A DNA stretch of 64,000 nt from Pseudomonas alkylphenolica (GTDB lineage: Bacteria > Pseudomonadota > Gammaproteobacteria > Pseudomonadales > Pseudomonadaceae), in assembly GCF_000746525.1 (NCBI RefSeq), contig NZ_CP009048.1:3909501-3973500 (forward strand), given 5' to 3'. The notes beneath the pieces were generated by a model. The model worked only from the letters and a program-made list of their open reading frames with translations, ran no database searches and was not told the DNA's origin. The position numbers and the translations under genes were made by a program. Shown here piece by piece: positions 18,706-29,482 of this stretch; the stretch's first letter is position 1; every line of letters starts with the position of its first letter.

Positions 18706-19158
18706 TCAGGGATGAGACAAGCTTCGCAACGTCATCAATCCAGCCAGCGGCCAATCACCTTCGAGCTCCGCCAGGCTCGCCGTGGACATCGAAGGCCCCT
18801 GCCGGTGCCCTTGCTCCAGCATGCCGACCAGACAGCTCACCAGCGGCTGATGACTGACCAGCAACACCTGCTCCAGGCCCAGCTTGTCCAGCTCGGCAAT
18901 GACCTCCTGGGGATCGGTGTCCGGGGTCAGCCAGGTGACTGTCTGCAGCGGTTTATCAAACCCTAGCGCCTCGTGCACCAGCCCGGCAGTCTGCTGGGCG
19001 CGTACGTAAGGGCTGGCGATGATCGCCTGTAACGGCTGGCCGAGCAGCTCTGCGGCGCTGCACAGTACCTGCTCACGCCCATGCGCGGTCAGCCGGCGCT
19101 CGGCATCGCTGTTGGCCCGGGGCTCGGCTTCACCATGACGCAACACCCAGAGCTTCAC
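18706..19158 (-). CDS. sixA: Phosphohistidine phosphatase SixA
   Basis: A 150-residue histidine-phosphatase-fold protein beginning MKLWVLRHGEAEPR. The catalytic RHG is at residues 7-9 and a second active-site His is in LLVSHQPLVSCL. SixA removes phosphate from histidine; in E. coli its target is the nitrogen-related PTS phosphocarrier. The start overlaps the DUF4389 stop by four bases, so the gene belongs to the gpsA-DUF4389-sixA operon. Confidence 0.93.
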   Translation of the reverse strand: MKLWVLRHGEAEPRANSDAERRLTAHGREQVLCSAAELLGQPLQAIIASPYVRAQQTAGLVHEALGFDKPLQTVTWLTPDTDPQEVIAELDKLGLEQVLLVSHQPLVSCLVGMLEQGHRQGPSMSTASLAELEGDWPLAGLMTLRSLSHP

Positions 19159-19502
19159 AGCTTGGGCTCCTCGTCACGTACCGGATGCGGCGCTGGCGGT
19201 ACGCTATGGGCGGCTTCACCTTCTGGCGCGCGCGGTGCTGGCCAGTCGGCGAACGGCCAGGGCTTCTGGTCGCTGTGGAAGCTGCCGAAGCGGCCAATCT
19301 GCGCCAGAAACTGGCTGAGGCTGTCACCGAAGTTCATCAGGCTGGCACTCGGCGCGCCGTAGATCAGACGGTAGATCAGCTGAACCAGCACCAGGCCGCC
19401 CAGCAGCAGTTCGGCCAATTGCCAGACCACCAGGAATACCAGCATCCACAACACGCGCAGGATGATTGACTCGCGTTGCGACTGGTTCGGGGATTCGTTC
19501 AT
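19155..19502 (-). CDS. DUF4389 domain membrane protein
   Basis: A 115-residue protein with one or two hydrophobic helices (ILRVLWMLVFLVVWQLAELL; GLVLVQLIYRLIYG) and a Pro/Ala-rich, charged C-terminal tail. It matches DUF4389, a family without known function. It lies between gpsA (15 nt upstream) and sixA (4-bp overlap), an arrangement conserved in Pseudomonas. Confidence 0.88.
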   Translation of the reverse strand: MNESPNQSQRESIILRVLWMLVFLVVWQLAELLLGGLVLVQLIYRLIYGAPSASLMNFGDSLSQFLAQIGRFGSFHSDQKPWPFADWPAPRAPEGEAAHSVPPAPHPVRDEEPKL

Positions 19503-19517
19503 GTCTTGCTCCTGTAC

Positions 19518-20543
19518 TCAGTTGAAACCGCTGGTGGAGATGAAGTCGACATCGGTTTTCGGCTCGGCGCGCATCAGCAGCTCGATCACCTGGGTCAAGG
19601 TCCGGCCTTCGAAAAGAATCGCATGCAAGCCCGCTACCAATGGCATGTATACCTGCACTTCCTGAGCCTTGACCTTGAGCACCTTGAGCGTATTGACGCC
19701 TTCGGCGACCTCGCCCAGGCGGTTGACCGCCTCTTCCAGGCTCAAGCCCTGGCCCAGGGCGTGACCGACCTGGTAATTGCGGCTCTTGGGCGAAGAGCAG
19801 GTGACGATCAGGTCGCCGACCCCGGCCAGGCCGAGAAAGGTCATCGGGTTGGCGCCCTGGCTCACCGCAAAGCGGGTCATCTCCGCCAGGGCGCGGGTGA
19901 TCAGCATGCTCTTGGTGTTCTCGCCCATACCCAGGGCCACCGCCATGCCGGCAATGATCGCGTAGACGTTCTTCAGCGCCCCGCCCAGCTCGACACCGAA
20001 ACGGTCGCTGCTGGCATACACGCGGAAAGTGCGCCCGTGCAGCACGCGCTGCACGCTCTGGCACAGCGCTTCGTCTTCACTGGCAACCACGGTGGCGGTC
20101 AGTGCGTGCTCCGCCACTTCGCGGGCCAGGTTCGGCCCCGACAGCACACCGATGCGCGCCTCGGGAGCGATTTCTTCGAGAATCTGACTCATCAACTTGA
20201 AGCTTTGCGCCTCGATGCCTTTGGTCAGGCTGACCAGCATTTTGCCGCTCAGCAGCTGCGCATGGGGCGCCAGCACACTGCGCAAGGCGCTGGAAGGCAG
20301 AGCGACGAAGATCAGCTCGCAGTCCTGCAGGGTCGCCAGCAGGTCATTGACCGGATCAACGCCCGGGTGAATTTTCACCCCTTTGAGGTAACGCGGGTTT
20401 TCCCGGTTGCTGCGCATGGCCTCGGCCTGCTCGGGGTCGCGCATCCATTGCCGTACGCCGATGCCGTTTTCCGCCAGCAGATTCGCCACGGCGGTGCCGA
20501 AACTCCCGCCTCCAAGCACTGCAACAGGCTGCTGTTCAGTCAT
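19518..20543 (-). CDS. gpsA: Glycerol-3-phosphate dehydrogenase [NAD(P)+]
   Basis: GpsA reduces dihydroxyacetone phosphate to sn-glycerol 3-phosphate for phospholipid synthesis. The protein has 341 residues with the dinucleotide motif [10 protein letters not shown] near the N-terminus, GPNLAREVA, and the active-site Lys region [10 protein letters not shown]. The start [13 protein letters not shown] at 20543 fits the family; the in-frame extension to 20654 does not. A minus-strand TATAAT at 20583-20588 may be its -10 element, but no convincing -35 is present. Confidence 0.95.
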   Translation of the reverse strand: MTEQQPVAVLGGGSFGTAVANLLAENGIGVRQWMRDPEQAEAMRSNRENPRYLKGVKIHPGVDPVNDLLATLQDCELIFVALPSSALRSVLAPHAQLLSGKMLVSLTKGIEAQSFKLMSQILEEIAPEARIGVLSGPNLAREVAEHALTATVVASEDEALCQSVQRVLHGRTFRVYASSDRFGVELGGALKNVYAIIAGMAVALGMGENTKSMLITRALAEMTRFAVSQGANPMTFLGLAGVGDLIVTCSSPKSRNYQVGHALGQGLSLEEAVNRLGEVAEGVNTLKVLKVKAQEVQVYMPLVAGLHAILFEGRTLTQVIELLMRAEPKTDVDFISTSGFN

Positions 20544-20714
20544 ATCCGATCCGTTAAAACCAATTAAAGTGGCGACTCCCGCATTATACGGAGCGCCCGT
20601 GCCAGAGCCAGCGCCAGTTGTATGAATTGACTGCGATATCGCGCCATACCGCACTGAAAAATGCTGGCCACTCGGTTAACATGCCCGGTTTGAATTCGCT
20701 ACCAAGGCCGCACC

Positions 20715-22826
20715 GTGTCATTTGGCCCTCCGGCTTCACGCCCCCTCCTGCTGCTGACTGCCTTTTTCGGCGGTGCCGCGCTGGCTGACGACCTGTTCGT
20801 CGACAGCCAGGCCCTGCCCCAAGTGCTCACCGCCACCCGGCTCAAACAGTCACCGGCGGCCGTGCCGGGCAGCATGACCGTGCTCGACAGCGCACTGATC
20901 CGCGCCAGCGGCGCCCGCGACATTCCGGAATTGCTACGCCTGGTGCCGGGGATGATGATCGGCTACGGCGCCGGCAACCAGCCCTCAGTCAACTACCACG
21001 GCAGTAACGCTAACGACGCCCGGCGCATGCAGGTGCTGATCGATGGCCGCTCGGTGTACCGCGCAGGGCTGGCCACCGTGGACTGGAGCGACATTCCCCT
21101 GGCCATGGAAGATATCGAGCGCATCGAGGTCTTTCGCGGTCCCAATACCGTCAGCTATGGCGCCAACGCCCTGATGGCTGTGGTCAACATTCTTACGCGC
21201 AAACCGGTCGACAGCCAGGGTACGCGGCTGAAGGTGACCCGTGGCCAACGCGGTATCAATGACTGGTATGCCAGCCAGGGTAGCGGCTGGGACGGCGGCG
21301 ACCTGCGCCTGTCGCTGTCCGGTATGCAGGATGACGGTTTCGATCAAACCCGCAACGGCCAGGATTACCGCGACAGCCGTCGCCTCAACCGCCTGAACCT
21401 GAGCGTCAGCCACAGCCTGGCAAGCAATCAGAGCCTGGATTGGCAGTTCGCTGCCAAGGAAGGCAGCAACCAGCGCCCGTACACCTACAAGCCGGTGTTC
21501 TACGGCGTCACTGCCAGTGGCGACAATTCCGACGCCAAGGCCAAAGACTATGCCGGCTCGGTGCGCTGGAACATTGACTTGAACCCTGAGCACAGCCTTT
21601 ACCTCCAAGGCTCAGCCCAGCACTGGGACCGGCAGCAGGTCTGGCGTGCGTGTGATGCGGCATTGTCGTTCAGCCCGGAACTGACCCGCCTGTGGCAGGT
21701 CAACCCGAACTACGCGGAGCAAGTGGCCCGCAACATTCGTTCGCCGGTTCCCAGGGGCAGCGCCGCAGAACAGACGCTGGGCCGCCAGGTGCAGCAACAA
21801 TGGCGCAATGGCGGTTCAAGCCAGGTCTGCGGCGATATCGACCAGAGCACCCGGGAAACGCGCTACGACCTGGAGCTGCAGGACACCCTCAGCCTGTCCG
21901 ACAACCTGCGCCTGGTCAGCGGTGCCAACTACCGCTACGACCGCGCCGATTCGCAGACCTTCTTCAATGGCAGCCTGGACGACAGCACCTGGCGCCTGTT
22001 CGGCCACCTGGAATGGCGCGCCGACGAACACTGGATTGTCCAGGGCGGAGCGATGTACGAAGACGCCCGGCTGTCCGGCAGCTCGCTCACACCACGCCTG
22101 GCGGTGAACTACCTGATCACCCCGCGCCACGGTTTGCGCGCGGTGTACTCCGAAGCGGTACGCTCGCCGGACATGTTCGAAAACAACGTCAACTGGAGTT
22201 ATCGGGTCAACAACCTGCGCCCGGGCGCTTTCGGCCAGAACAGTGCCCAGTACTTCGTCAAGACCCGCGGGCCGGGCGACCTCGAACAGGAACGGATGCG
22301 CTCGCGGGAACTGGGCTATAACGGTTACTTCGCCGACGCCGACCTCAGCGTTGACCTCAAGCTGTTCTACGACGAAATCACCGGCATGATCAGCGAGCCG
22401 CTGCGCAACAACCAATACATCGCCAGCAACAGCAACAAGGCCCGTTTCAGCGGCAGTGAAGCACAACTGGACTGGCGCCTGACGCCCGCCGATCGTTGGC
22501 GCCTGACCTACGCCCATGTCGACGCCTGGGCCAGCAACCCCGCCGATCGCCGCCTGAGCGCGCACAACAGTGGCTCGGCCGGCTGGCTGCGCGACTGGGG
22601 GCAAGGCTGGTCCAGCGCGCTGTTCTACTATGGTGACGATGAACTGAACCAGTACCGTTTCGAGCGAGTCGACCTGCGCGTGGCCAAGCAACTTCGCTGG
22701 CAGCGTACCCAGCTTGAGCTGGCGGGTGTCGTGCAGCAGCGCCTGGACGACGAGCCCACGACCTTTGCAGATAACCGCTACGACAGCCGCCATGTTGTGT
22801 ACTTCAGTGCGGAGCTGGAATTCTGA
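20715..22826 (+). CDS. TonB-dependent outer-membrane receptor
   Basis: A 703-residue receptor with a GTG start. The signal peptide ends near GGAALA (residue 24), the plug domain covers about 35-150 (MQVLIDGRSVYRAG, IERIEVFRGPNTVSYG), and a beta barrel follows and ends in Phe. The plug resembles those of the FepA/BtuB/CirA type. There is no extra N-terminal signalling domain. Its stop overlaps the next start (TGATG), chaining it to a periplasmic binding protein and a hybrid kinase. Ligand unknown; no siderophore genes are near. Confidence 0.92.
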   Translation: MSFGPPASRPLLLLTAFFGGAALADDLFVDSQALPQVLTATRLKQSPAAVPGSMTVLDSALIRASGARDIPELLRLVPGMMIGYGAGNQPSVNYHGSNANDARRMQVLIDGRSVYRAGLATVDWSDIPLAMEDIERIEVFRGPNTVSYGANALMAVVNILTRKPVDSQGTRLKVTRGQRGINDWYASQGSGWDGGDLRLSLSGMQDDGFDQTRNGQDYRDSRRLNRLNLSVSHSLASNQSLDWQFAAKEGSNQRPYTYKPVFYGVTASGDNSDAKAKDYAGSVRWNIDLNPEHSLYLQGSAQHWDRQQVWRACDAALSFSPELTRLWQVNPNYAEQVARNIRSPVPRGSAAEQTLGRQVQQQWRNGGSSQVCGDIDQSTRETRYDLELQDTLSLSDNLRLVSGANYRYDRADSQTFFNGSLDDSTWRLFGHLEWRADEHWIVQGGAMYEDARLSGSSLTPRLAVNYLITPRHGLRAVYSEAVRSPDMFENNVNWSYRVNNLRPGAFGQNSAQYFVKTRGPGDLEQERMRSRELGYNGYFADADLSVDLKLFYDEITGMISEPLRNNQYIASNSNKARFSGSEAQLDWRLTPADRWRLTYAHVDAWASNPADRRLSAHNSGSAGWLRDWGQGWSSALFYYGDDELNQYRFERVDLRVAKQLRWQRTQLELAGVVQQRLDDEPTTFADNRYDSRHVVYFSAELEF

Positions 22827-23719
22827 TGCGCATGCTGCGGCGCTGGCTGCTGCTGGTCTGTTTGTGGCCGGCGGGAATGCTCTGGGCCAGTGAAATCCTC
22901 CTCACCGGCAGCCAGGACAGCCCCGGTGTCGAGCAATTCGTTCAAGCCCTGCGCGAACGCCGCCCTGCCGACACTATTCACTTCGTTCCGGTCACCGAGC
23001 TTGCCCGCCCGTCCCGGCTCAATCCGTCCGTGCGCCTGATCCTGCTCGACAGCACCGGGCTGGAATGGCGCCTGAGTGAAACCGCAGGACCGCCAGCGCT
23101 GGCCATGCGGGTCAGCCGGGTTCAGGCCGAACAGCGCCTGGGCAAGCTGCGCCCGGCTTACCTAAGCTTGTTGTGGAGCGATCCGCCGCTGGACCGTCAG
23201 CTACGCCTGACCCGTTATCTGCTGCCCGAAGCCCGGCGAATTGGCGTGCTCTACGCCGAGCACAGCCGTTTCCTGGTCGAAGAAGCGCGCCGTGCCGCCA
23301 AGCCCATGGGCCTTGAAATCATTGCCGAACCCTGGCCCGACCTGCGAGACAATCGTCCGCTGCAAACCCTGCTGCAAAGCAGTGATGTGTTGCTGGGCAT
23401 CGACGATCTGCAGCTGTACAACTCCAAGACCGCGAAGGGCCTGCTGCTCAGCAGCTACGGGCGGCAAATGGCATTGATCGGCCCCAACGCGGGCTTTGTC
23501 CGCGCTGGCGCCCTGGCCAGCACCTTGAGCAATCAGGACGATTGGCTGGCAGTGCTTGACCGCTTGCTCGATCAAGCGCCAGGCAAGTGGCCACGCGCCC
23601 TGTACCCCGAACATTTCAGAGTCGTCGGCAACCAGCAGGTCGCCCGCGCTCTGGGTATCGGCACCATTGATCCCGAGGGCGCCGCACTGGCGCTGGCCGA
23701 AGGAGAACGCAGACCATGA
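22826..23719 (+). CDS. Periplasmic binding-protein-like protein (ABC sub-bind type)
   Basis: A 297-residue exported protein. The signal peptide is [17 protein letters not shown]. The rest resembles type-1 periplasmic binding proteins of the kind linked to Tc-rich or tryptophan-type systems (strands [43 protein letters not shown]). No permease or ATPase accompanies it. Instead it overlaps the TonB receptor gene upstream by one base and the kinase gene downstream by four. It is therefore inferred to present a ligand to the kinase's periplasmic domain rather than to serve transport. Confidence 0.8.
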   Translation: MRMLRRWLLLVCLWPAGMLWASEILLTGSQDSPGVEQFVQALRERRPADTIHFVPVTELARPSRLNPSVRLILLDSTGLEWRLSETAGPPALAMRVSRVQAEQRLGKLRPAYLSLLWSDPPLDRQLRLTRYLLPEARRIGVLYAEHSRFLVEEARRAAKPMGLEIIAEPWPDLRDNRPLQTLLQSSDVLLGIDDLQLYNSKTAKGLLLSSYGRQMALIGPNAGFVRAGALASTLSNQDDWLAVLDRLLDQAPGKWPRALYPEHFRVVGNQQVARALGIGTIDPEGAALALAEGERRP

Positions 23720-25641
23720 GGCGTCGCCTGAGCTGGGACATTCATACCCGCACGCAAATCATCAGCCTGGGCCCGGCCCTGCTGCTGACGCTGTTGTTGA
23801 TCAGCTTCTTTACCTTCGTGCGAATCCAGGACCTGCGCCAGGAGCTCAATCACACCGGCCAGCTGATCGCCAACCAGCTGGCGCCAGCGTCCGAGTACGG
23901 CGTGATCGCCGGTAACGACGAAGTGCTGGAAAGCCTGATGCGCGCCACCTTGAGCATCCCGCATGTGCGCTTTCTCGAGGTCCAGGACAGCAGCAACCAT
24001 ATTCTGGTGTACGTCGAACAGCCGGACGAACACGACAACCGCGCCCAGCAGGTCGAGGTGTTCCAGGCCCCTATCCGCCTGCAGCAGATCCGCCTGGACA
24101 ACGACTTCCTGCATAACGGCAGGCAACCCTTGAAACATATCGATGATGATTACCTGGGCCGGGTCATCGTCGGTATGTCCAATGACGCGTTCAGCCAGCG
24201 CCAGCAGGAAATCGTGATCAAGGCCGGGATCCTGGCGCTGTTCGCCCTGCTCTTCACCTTCCTGCTGGCCCGCCGCCTGGCCCTGAGCCTGGCCAAACCG
24301 ATCAGCGACATGGGCCATGCGGTCAAGGCCATTCAGCAAGGCGACTTCAATGCCCCCTTGCCGGTGGTCGATGACAGTGAACTCGGCCACCTCGCCCGCC
24401 ACATCAATAACCTGGCCCGCGCACTGGCCCAGGCCAGCCATGAGCAGCAGCAGGCGATGTCGCAACTGATCCAGGCCCGTGAAGAAGCCGAACAGGCGAA
24501 CCGAGCCAAATCCGACTTCCTGGCCATGATGAGCCATGAACTGCGCACCCCCATGAACGGTGTGCTGGGCATGCTGCAGTTACTGGAAACCACGACCTTG
24601 AGCGAGGAGCAGGTCGAATACACCGCCGTGGCCAGTGAATCGACCGGTCACCTGCTCAAGGTGATCAACGACATTCTCGATTTCTCGCGGATCGAACGCA
24701 CCCACCTGGAACTGGAGCACATCGATTTCAACCTCGGTGAACTTATCGGCAGCTGTGCGCAATCCTTCCAGCACCTGGCCGCCCAGCGCGGCCTGAATCT
24801 GCAACTGCTGTTGCCACCCGGTATGGAGCAGTTGCAGGTGATCGGCGACCCGACACGGATTCGCCAGATCCTGCTCAACCTGGTGGGCAATGCGCTGAAA
24901 TTCACCGAGCAAGGCAGCGTTCGCATCGAACCCCGCTGGCAGGTGCTCGACCGCCAGCTGATCTGGTTCGCCTGCGCGGTGCACGACACCGGCATCGGCA
25001 TCGACAACGAGCGCCTGGAAACCATGTTCGTCGCCTTCCAGCAGGCCGACAGTTCGATTTCCCGGCGTTACGGCGGCACCGGCCTGGGCCTGTCGATTGC
25101 GCGCACGCTGGCGGAACGCATGGGCGGCACCTTGCGCGGCGAAAGCCGCCAGGGCCAGGGCTCGACCTTTACCCTGGAAATGCCGCTAACGCTGTCGGTG
25201 CAGCCGATGCCATGCCTACCCAGCCAGAACAGCGAGCAGGAAGAAGCAGGTCTTGGCCGGAAAATCCTGCTGGTGGAGGACAATCCGGTAAACCAGACCG
25301 TGATCGAAGCCATGCTGCGCAGCCTGGGATACGAGGTGCAGATTGCCGTGGACGGCGCCCAGGCGGTGTCGCAGGTTGCCCGTCAGCGCTTTGCCGCAAC
25401 CCTGATGGATTGCCGATTGCCGATCATCGACGGCTATGAAGCCACCCGGCGCATCCGCCAGCTGCCCCAGGCGGCGGCCATGCCGATCATCGCCCTGACC
25501 GCCAACGCCTTGCAGGGTGATCGCGAACGCTGCCTGAGCGCCGGCATGAACGATTACCTCGCCAAGCCGTTCAAACGGACTGATCTGCAGCAGATTCTGC
25601 AGCGTTGGCTGCCCGATCAGTCAGCTGCGACTGGCGATTAA
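23716..25641 (+). CDS. Hybrid sensor histidine kinase / response regulator (PA1611-like)
   Basis: A 641-residue hybrid kinase. Membrane segment one is about residues 15-37, the periplasmic domain about 38-165, membrane segment two about 168-188, then HAMP. The dimerisation domain has SHELRTP with phospho-acceptor His274; the ATPase domain has NLVGNALKF and GTGLGLSIA; the receiver (about 515-632) has phospho-acceptor Asp565 in [11 protein letters not shown]. There is no Hpt domain, so it needs a separate one. In P. aeruginosa the kinase PA1611 sits at the same place next to fabA and has been reported to act on HptB and to bind RetS. Orthology is inferred from synteny and domain order. ATGA overlap with the previous gene. 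Confidence 0.92.
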   Translation: MRRRLSWDIHTRTQIISLGPALLLTLLLISFFTFVRIQDLRQELNHTGQLIANQLAPASEYGVIAGNDEVLESLMRATLSIPHVRFLEVQDSSNHILVYVEQPDEHDNRAQQVEVFQAPIRLQQIRLDNDFLHNGRQPLKHIDDDYLGRVIVGMSNDAFSQRQQEIVIKAGILALFALLFTFLLARRLALSLAKPISDMGHAVKAIQQGDFNAPLPVVDDSELGHLARHINNLARALAQASHEQQQAMSQLIQAREEAEQANRAKSDFLAMMSHELRTPMNGVLGMLQLLETTTLSEEQVEYTAVASESTGHLLKVINDILDFSRIERTHLELEHIDFNLGELIGSCAQSFQHLAAQRGLNLQLLLPPGMEQLQVIGDPTRIRQILLNLVGNALKFTEQGSVRIEPRWQVLDRQLIWFACAVHDTGIGIDNERLETMFVAFQQADSSISRRYGGTGLGLSIARTLAERMGGTLRGESRQGQGSTFTLEMPLTLSVQPMPCLPSQNSEQEEAGLGRKILLVEDNPVNQTVIEAMLRSLGYEVQIAVDGAQAVSQVARQRFAATLMDCRLPIIDGYEATRRIRQLPQAAAMPIIALTANALQGDRERCLSAGMNDYLAKPFKRTDLQQILQRWLPDQSAATGD

Positions 25642-25704
25642 TCTGAAATTGCGGCAGTCTTATAGACTGGACAGGCTGCTTTGAAAGCCTGAAAATAAAA
25701 TTTC

Positions 25705-25720
25705 AGTGCACAAGTGTACT
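25705..25720. promoter_or_regulatory. Palindrome upstream of fabA, candidate fatty-acid repressor operator
   Basis: AGTGCACAAGTGTACT is a near-perfect inverted repeat (7 of 8 base pairs match across the axis apart from one G/T pair), 134 nt before fabA. TetR-type fatty-acid regulators such as FabR and DesT bind palindromes of this shape. No other clear promoter element was settled on in 25642-25853. Confidence 0.45.
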
Positions 25721-25853
25721 TCTTTGCCCCGTGCGCTGTGACTTTCACTACAACGCAATAGTCTATGTGTAGGCTGCCGCCCCAAGCACAAGCGTTTTGG
25801 GTCGGCCGGGAAGATTTGCCCCCCTGCCGCACGGGGATTATTGAGGAGCTCGC

Positions 25854-26369
25854 ATGACCAAACAAAACGCCTTTACTCGGGAAGACCTGCTGCGCTGCAG
25901 TCGCGGTGAGCTGTTCGGCCCAGGTAACGCGCAACTGCCCGCCCCGAATATGCTGATGGTGGATCGTATCACCCACATCAGCCAGGAAGGCGGCAAGTAC
26001 GGCAAAGGTGAATTGGTCGCCGAGCTGGATATCAATCCAGACCTGTGGTTCTTCGCCTGCCATTTCGAAGGTGATCCGGTAATGCCGGGCTGCCTGGGCC
26101 TGGACGCCATGTGGCAGCTGGTTGGCTTCTTCCTCGGCTGGCAAGGCCTGCCAGGCCGTGGCCGCGCCTTGGGTTCGGGCGAAGTGAAATTCTTCGGCCA
26201 GGTCCTGCCGACCGCTCAGAAAGTCACTTACAACATTCATATCAAGCGCGTCCTCAAGGGCAAGCTGAACATGGCCATCGCCGATGGCTCGGTCAGCGTC
26301 GACGGCCGTGAGATCTACACCGCCGAAGGCCTTCGGGTCGGCGTATTCACCTCCACTGACAACTTCTAA
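25854..26369 (+). CDS. fabA: 3-hydroxydecanoyl-ACP dehydratase / trans-2,cis-3 isomerase
   Basis: FabA introduces the double bond that leads to unsaturated fatty acids. The 171 residues match the family. The active site is in [12 protein letters not shown] with His70, and Asp84 lies in [17 protein letters not shown] precedes the ATG. It is 11 nt upstream of fabB, an operon conserved in gamma-proteobacteria. Confidence 0.98.
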   Translation: MTKQNAFTREDLLRCSRGELFGPGNAQLPAPNMLMVDRITHISQEGGKYGKGELVAELDINPDLWFFACHFEGDPVMPGCLGLDAMWQLVGFFLGWQGLPGRGRALGSGEVKFFGQVLPTAQKVTYNIHIKRVLKGKLNMAIADGSVSVDGREIYTAEGLRVGVFTSTDNF

Positions 26370-26380
26370 GGGTTATCCGC

Positions 26381-27601
26381 ATGCGCCGCGTCGTTATCAC
26401 TGGTCTGGGCATCGTTTCGTGCCTGGGCAATGACAAAGAGACCGTCTCCGCCAACCTGCGTGCAAGCCGCCCTGGCATCCGATTCAACCCGGAATATGCC
26501 GAAATGGGTCTGCGTAGCCAGGTTTCCGGCTCCATTGACCTCAACCTCGAAGAACTGATCGACCGCAAGATCTTCCGTTTCGTTGGTCACGCTGCCGCCT
26601 ACGCCTATCTGGCCATGGCCGACGCGATCAAGGATTCGGGCCTGACCGAAGAGCAAGTGTCGAACCCGCGTACCGGCCTGATCGCAGGTTCCGGCGGCGC
26701 CTCGACCCTGAACCAGATGGAAGCGCTGGACATCCTGCGCGAAAAAGGCGTCAAGCGCGTTGGCCCGTACCGCGTCACCCGGACCATGAGCAGCACCGTT
26801 TCGGCGTGCCTGGCCACCCCGTTCAAGATCAAGGGCCTGAACTACTCCATCGCCTCCGCTTGCGCCACCAGTGCACACTGCATCGGTACCGCGATGGAGC
26901 AGATCCAGATGGGCAAGCAGGACATCGTCTTCGCCGGTGGTGGTGAAGAAGAGCATTGGAGCCAGTCGTTCCTGTTCGACGCCATGGGCGCGCTGTCCAG
27001 CAAGCGCAACGACACCCCGGAAAAGGCCTCCCGTGCCTACGACGCCGACCGTGACGGTTTCGTCATCGCCGGTGGTGGCGGTATGGTTGTAGTCGAGGAA
27101 CTGGAGCACGCTCTGGCCCGCGGCGCGAAAATCTACGCCGAGATCGTCGGCTACGGCGCGACCTCCGATGGCTACGACATGGTTGCCCCAAGCGGCGAAG
27201 GTGCCATCCGCTGCATGCAGCAGGCGCTGTCCACCGTCGACACCCCGATCGACTACCTGAACACCCACGGCACCTCGACGCCGGTTGGCGACGTTGCCGA
27301 AATGAAGGGTGTACGCGAAGTGTTCGGCGACAAGGCACCAGCCATCAGCTCGACCAAGAGCCTGTCCGGTCACTCCCTGGGCGCCGCCGGCGTTCATGAA
27401 GCGATCTACTGCATGCTGATGATGGAAGGCAACTTCATTGCCGGTTCCGCCAACATCGACGAGCTGGATCCAGAAGTGGCTGACCTGCCGGTTCTGCGCG
27501 AAACCCGCGAAAATGCCAAGATCGACACCGTGATGAGCAACAGCTTCGGTTTCGGCGGCACCAACGCCACCCTGGTGCTCAAGCGCTGGGAAGGCAAGTA
27601 A
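26381..27601 (+). CDS. fabB: 3-oxoacyl-ACP synthase I
   Basis: FabB elongates the cis-3-decenoyl-ACP made by FabA and is required for unsaturated fatty acids. 406 residues, thiolase fold, with catalytic Cys161 in SACATSAHC, His in [11 protein letters not shown], and His in [12 protein letters not shown]. It forms an operon with fabA and is followed by a strong terminator. Confidence 0.98.
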   Translation: MRRVVITGLGIVSCLGNDKETVSANLRASRPGIRFNPEYAEMGLRSQVSGSIDLNLEELIDRKIFRFVGHAAAYAYLAMADAIKDSGLTEEQVSNPRTGLIAGSGGASTLNQMEALDILREKGVKRVGPYRVTRTMSSTVSACLATPFKIKGLNYSIASACATSAHCIGTAMEQIQMGKQDIVFAGGGEEEHWSQSFLFDAMGALSSKRNDTPEKASRAYDADRDGFVIAGGGGMVVVEELEHALARGAKIYAEIVGYGATSDGYDMVAPSGEGAIRCMQQALSTVDTPIDYLNTHGTSTPVGDVAEMKGVREVFGDKAPAISSTKSLSGHSLGAAGVHEAIYCMLMMEGNFIAGSANIDELDPEVADLPVLRETRENAKIDTVMSNSFGFGGTNATLVLKRWEGK

Positions 27602-27621
27602 GGGCTAGCCCCTTATGCTGA

Positions 27622-27647
27622 AACGCCCCGACTCGTCGGGGCGTTTT
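27622..27647 (+). terminator. Rho-independent terminator of fabAB
   Basis: AACGCCCC pairs with GGGGCGTT across a short loop, followed by TTTTT, about 20 nt after the fabB stop. Confidence 0.92.
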
Positions 27648-27656
27648 TGTTTATGT

Positions 27657-27715
27657 ATCGCGGGGCAAGCCCGCTCCCACTGGCGTACTCTGTGGGAGCG
27701 GGCTTGCCCCGCGAT
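27657..27715. repeat. REP-type inverted repeat
   Basis: ATCGCGGGGCAAGCCCGCTC and its inverted copy flank a 16-19 nt spacer, between the convergent fabB and chemoreceptor genes. The structure is near-perfect and ends three bases before the chemoreceptor stop. Confidence 0.88.
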
Positions 27716-27718
27716 AAC

Positions 27719-29344
27719 TCACACCGAAAAACGCCCTACCAAGCCATTCAAATCAATCGCCAACTGCGACAACGCCTGACTCGCCGCATTGGTCTGATTG
27801 GCCCCCGCCGAGGTCTGCAACGCCAGATCGCGGATATTGGTCAGGTTGCGATCCACCTCGCGCGCCACTTGTGCCTGCTGCTCGGATGCGCTGGCGATCA
27901 CCAGATTGCGCTCGTTGATCAGGCTGATCGCCGCGGCAATCTCTTCCAGCGCCGCCCCCGCGGCATGTGCGCCTTCCAGGGTACTTTGGGCACGCTCGTT
28001 GCTCTGCTGCATGCCCTCCACCGCGCGCTCAGTGCCTTGCTGGATACCATGAATCATCTGCTCGATTTCCCGGGTCGACTGTTGCGTGCGATGCGCCAAG
28101 GCCCGCACCTCATCCGCCACCACGGCAAAACCACGCCCGGCATCCCCGGCCCGGGCCGCTTCGATCGCGGCATTGAGGGCCAGCAGGTTGGTCTGCTCGG
28201 CAATGGCACCGATTACATCCAGCACTTTGGTTATTCCGTGCACCTGTTGCGCCAGTTGGCCAACCTCCTCGGCATTGGAGGTCACGCCTGCCGCCAGCGA
28301 CTCGATCGAAACCACGGTCAGACGCACCTGCTCCCGACCCTGGCGGGCAATGCGGTCTGATTCGCGCGATGCTTCGGAGGTGGCCACCGCATTGCTCGCC
28401 ACCTCCTCCACCGCCGTGGTCATCTGATTGACCGCCGTAGCCGCCTGCTCGATCTCCTGGCTCTGCTGCATCAAGCCGCGCGTGGCATCTTCGGTCACGG
28501 CGCTGAGCTCCTCGGAGGCCGAGGCCAACTGACTGGAGGAATCGGAAATTCTCCCGATGGTCTCGCGCAAGCTTTGCTGCATCTGCTTGAGCGCCGCCAA
28601 CAGCCGCGCCGGTTCGTCCGCCCCGTGCACGGCAATCTGCGGGGTCAGGTCGCCGGTTGCCACTATCTCGGCCACCTGCAGTGACTGGGCCAAAGGGCGA
28701 ACGATACTGCGGGTCAGGGTCAGCGCCAGGATAACGGTCATCAGCAACGCGCCGAGCAAAAGCGCGATCACCCAGACCCGAGCGTTGTTGTACACGGCTG
28801 CGGCCAGGTCGGTAGCCTTGTTGGCGTGGAGGTTATTGAGCGCAATCAGTTCGTTGAGCGTGGCAGTGAGCTGGTCGGCCAGCTGGTTCATTTCGCCGTT
28901 GACCACGGCGGTCGCGGCATCGACCTGGCCCTGCAGCGACAACTGGGTCACCTGAGCCTGCAACCCCATGTACTGCTGCTCGATCTTCAAATAGCGATCG
29001 AACAGCGATTGCTCTTCCGGCAGGACAATCAGCGCCTGATACTGCTGTTGCGCCTTGCTCAGGCCGGCCTTGATGTCCTCGATGCGCGCCTTGTTCTGCT
29101 GCAGCGACTGCGGGTCGCGATTGATCAGCAAGCGCAGGGTCAGGGCGCGAATGCGCAGAGTGTCCTGGGTCATCTGCCCCACTGCGACGACACTGGGCAA
29201 CCAGTTGCTGTCGACCTGCTCGGACTGCTGGCGCATGCTGGTCATCTGCATTAGGGCGAAAACCCCCAAGGCAAGCACCAGCAAGGCCACCAAACCGAAG
29301 CCCAGGCCCGCCCTGGGCGCGATATTCATGCTTCTCAAGTTCAT
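27719..29344 (-). CDS. Methyl-accepting chemotaxis protein
   Basis: A 541-residue chemoreceptor. Membrane segment one begins near residue 10 ([20 protein letters not shown]), then a periplasmic helical-bundle ligand domain of about 150 residues, a second membrane segment ([18 protein letters not shown]), HAMP, and the signalling hairpin with [16 protein letters not shown] and [13 protein letters not shown]. No C-terminal CheR/CheB pentapeptide. GGAGGG precedes the ATG at 29344. It occupies the place of PA1608 in P. aeruginosa. Ligand unknown. Confidence 0.93.
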   Translation of the reverse strand: MNLRSMNIAPRAGLGFGLVALLVLALGVFALMQMTSMRQQSEQVDSNWLPSVVAVGQMTQDTLRIRALTLRLLINRDPQSLQQNKARIEDIKAGLSKAQQQYQALIVLPEEQSLFDRYLKIEQQYMGLQAQVTQLSLQGQVDAATAVVNGEMNQLADQLTATLNELIALNNLHANKATDLAAAVYNNARVWVIALLLGALLMTVILALTLTRSIVRPLAQSLQVAEIVATGDLTPQIAVHGADEPARLLAALKQMQQSLRETIGRISDSSSQLASASEELSAVTEDATRGLMQQSQEIEQAATAVNQMTTAVEEVASNAVATSEASRESDRIARQGREQVRLTVVSIESLAAGVTSNAEEVGQLAQQVHGITKVLDVIGAIAEQTNLLALNAAIEAARAGDAGRGFAVVADEVRALAHRTQQSTREIEQMIHGIQQGTERAVEGMQQSNERAQSTLEGAHAAGAALEEIAAAISLINERNLVIASASEQQAQVAREVDRNLTNIRDLALQTSAGANQTNAASQALSQLAIDLNGLVGRFSV

Positions 29345-29401
29345 CTTCCGGCTCCCTCCAAAAGCGCTGCACAAGGATGCAGCTGTCCCTTGCTCTAGAC
29401 G

Positions 29402-29428
29402 ATATCGGGCCGTGGAAGATTTGCCTTA
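29402..29428 (-). promoter_or_regulatory. Candidate flagellar sigma (FliA) promoter of the chemoreceptor
   Basis: Minus strand TAAGGCAA, 11 nt, CCCGATAT. The -10 block matches 6 of 8 positions of the GCCGATAA consensus with exact spacing; the -35 block is weaker (about 4 of 8). It lies 58 nt upstream of the start codon. Confidence 0.45.
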
Positions 29429-29482
29429 GACGAAAACATGATATCAAAATGCCTGCTCATCGCGACGGCAGGCGCACTCTGC

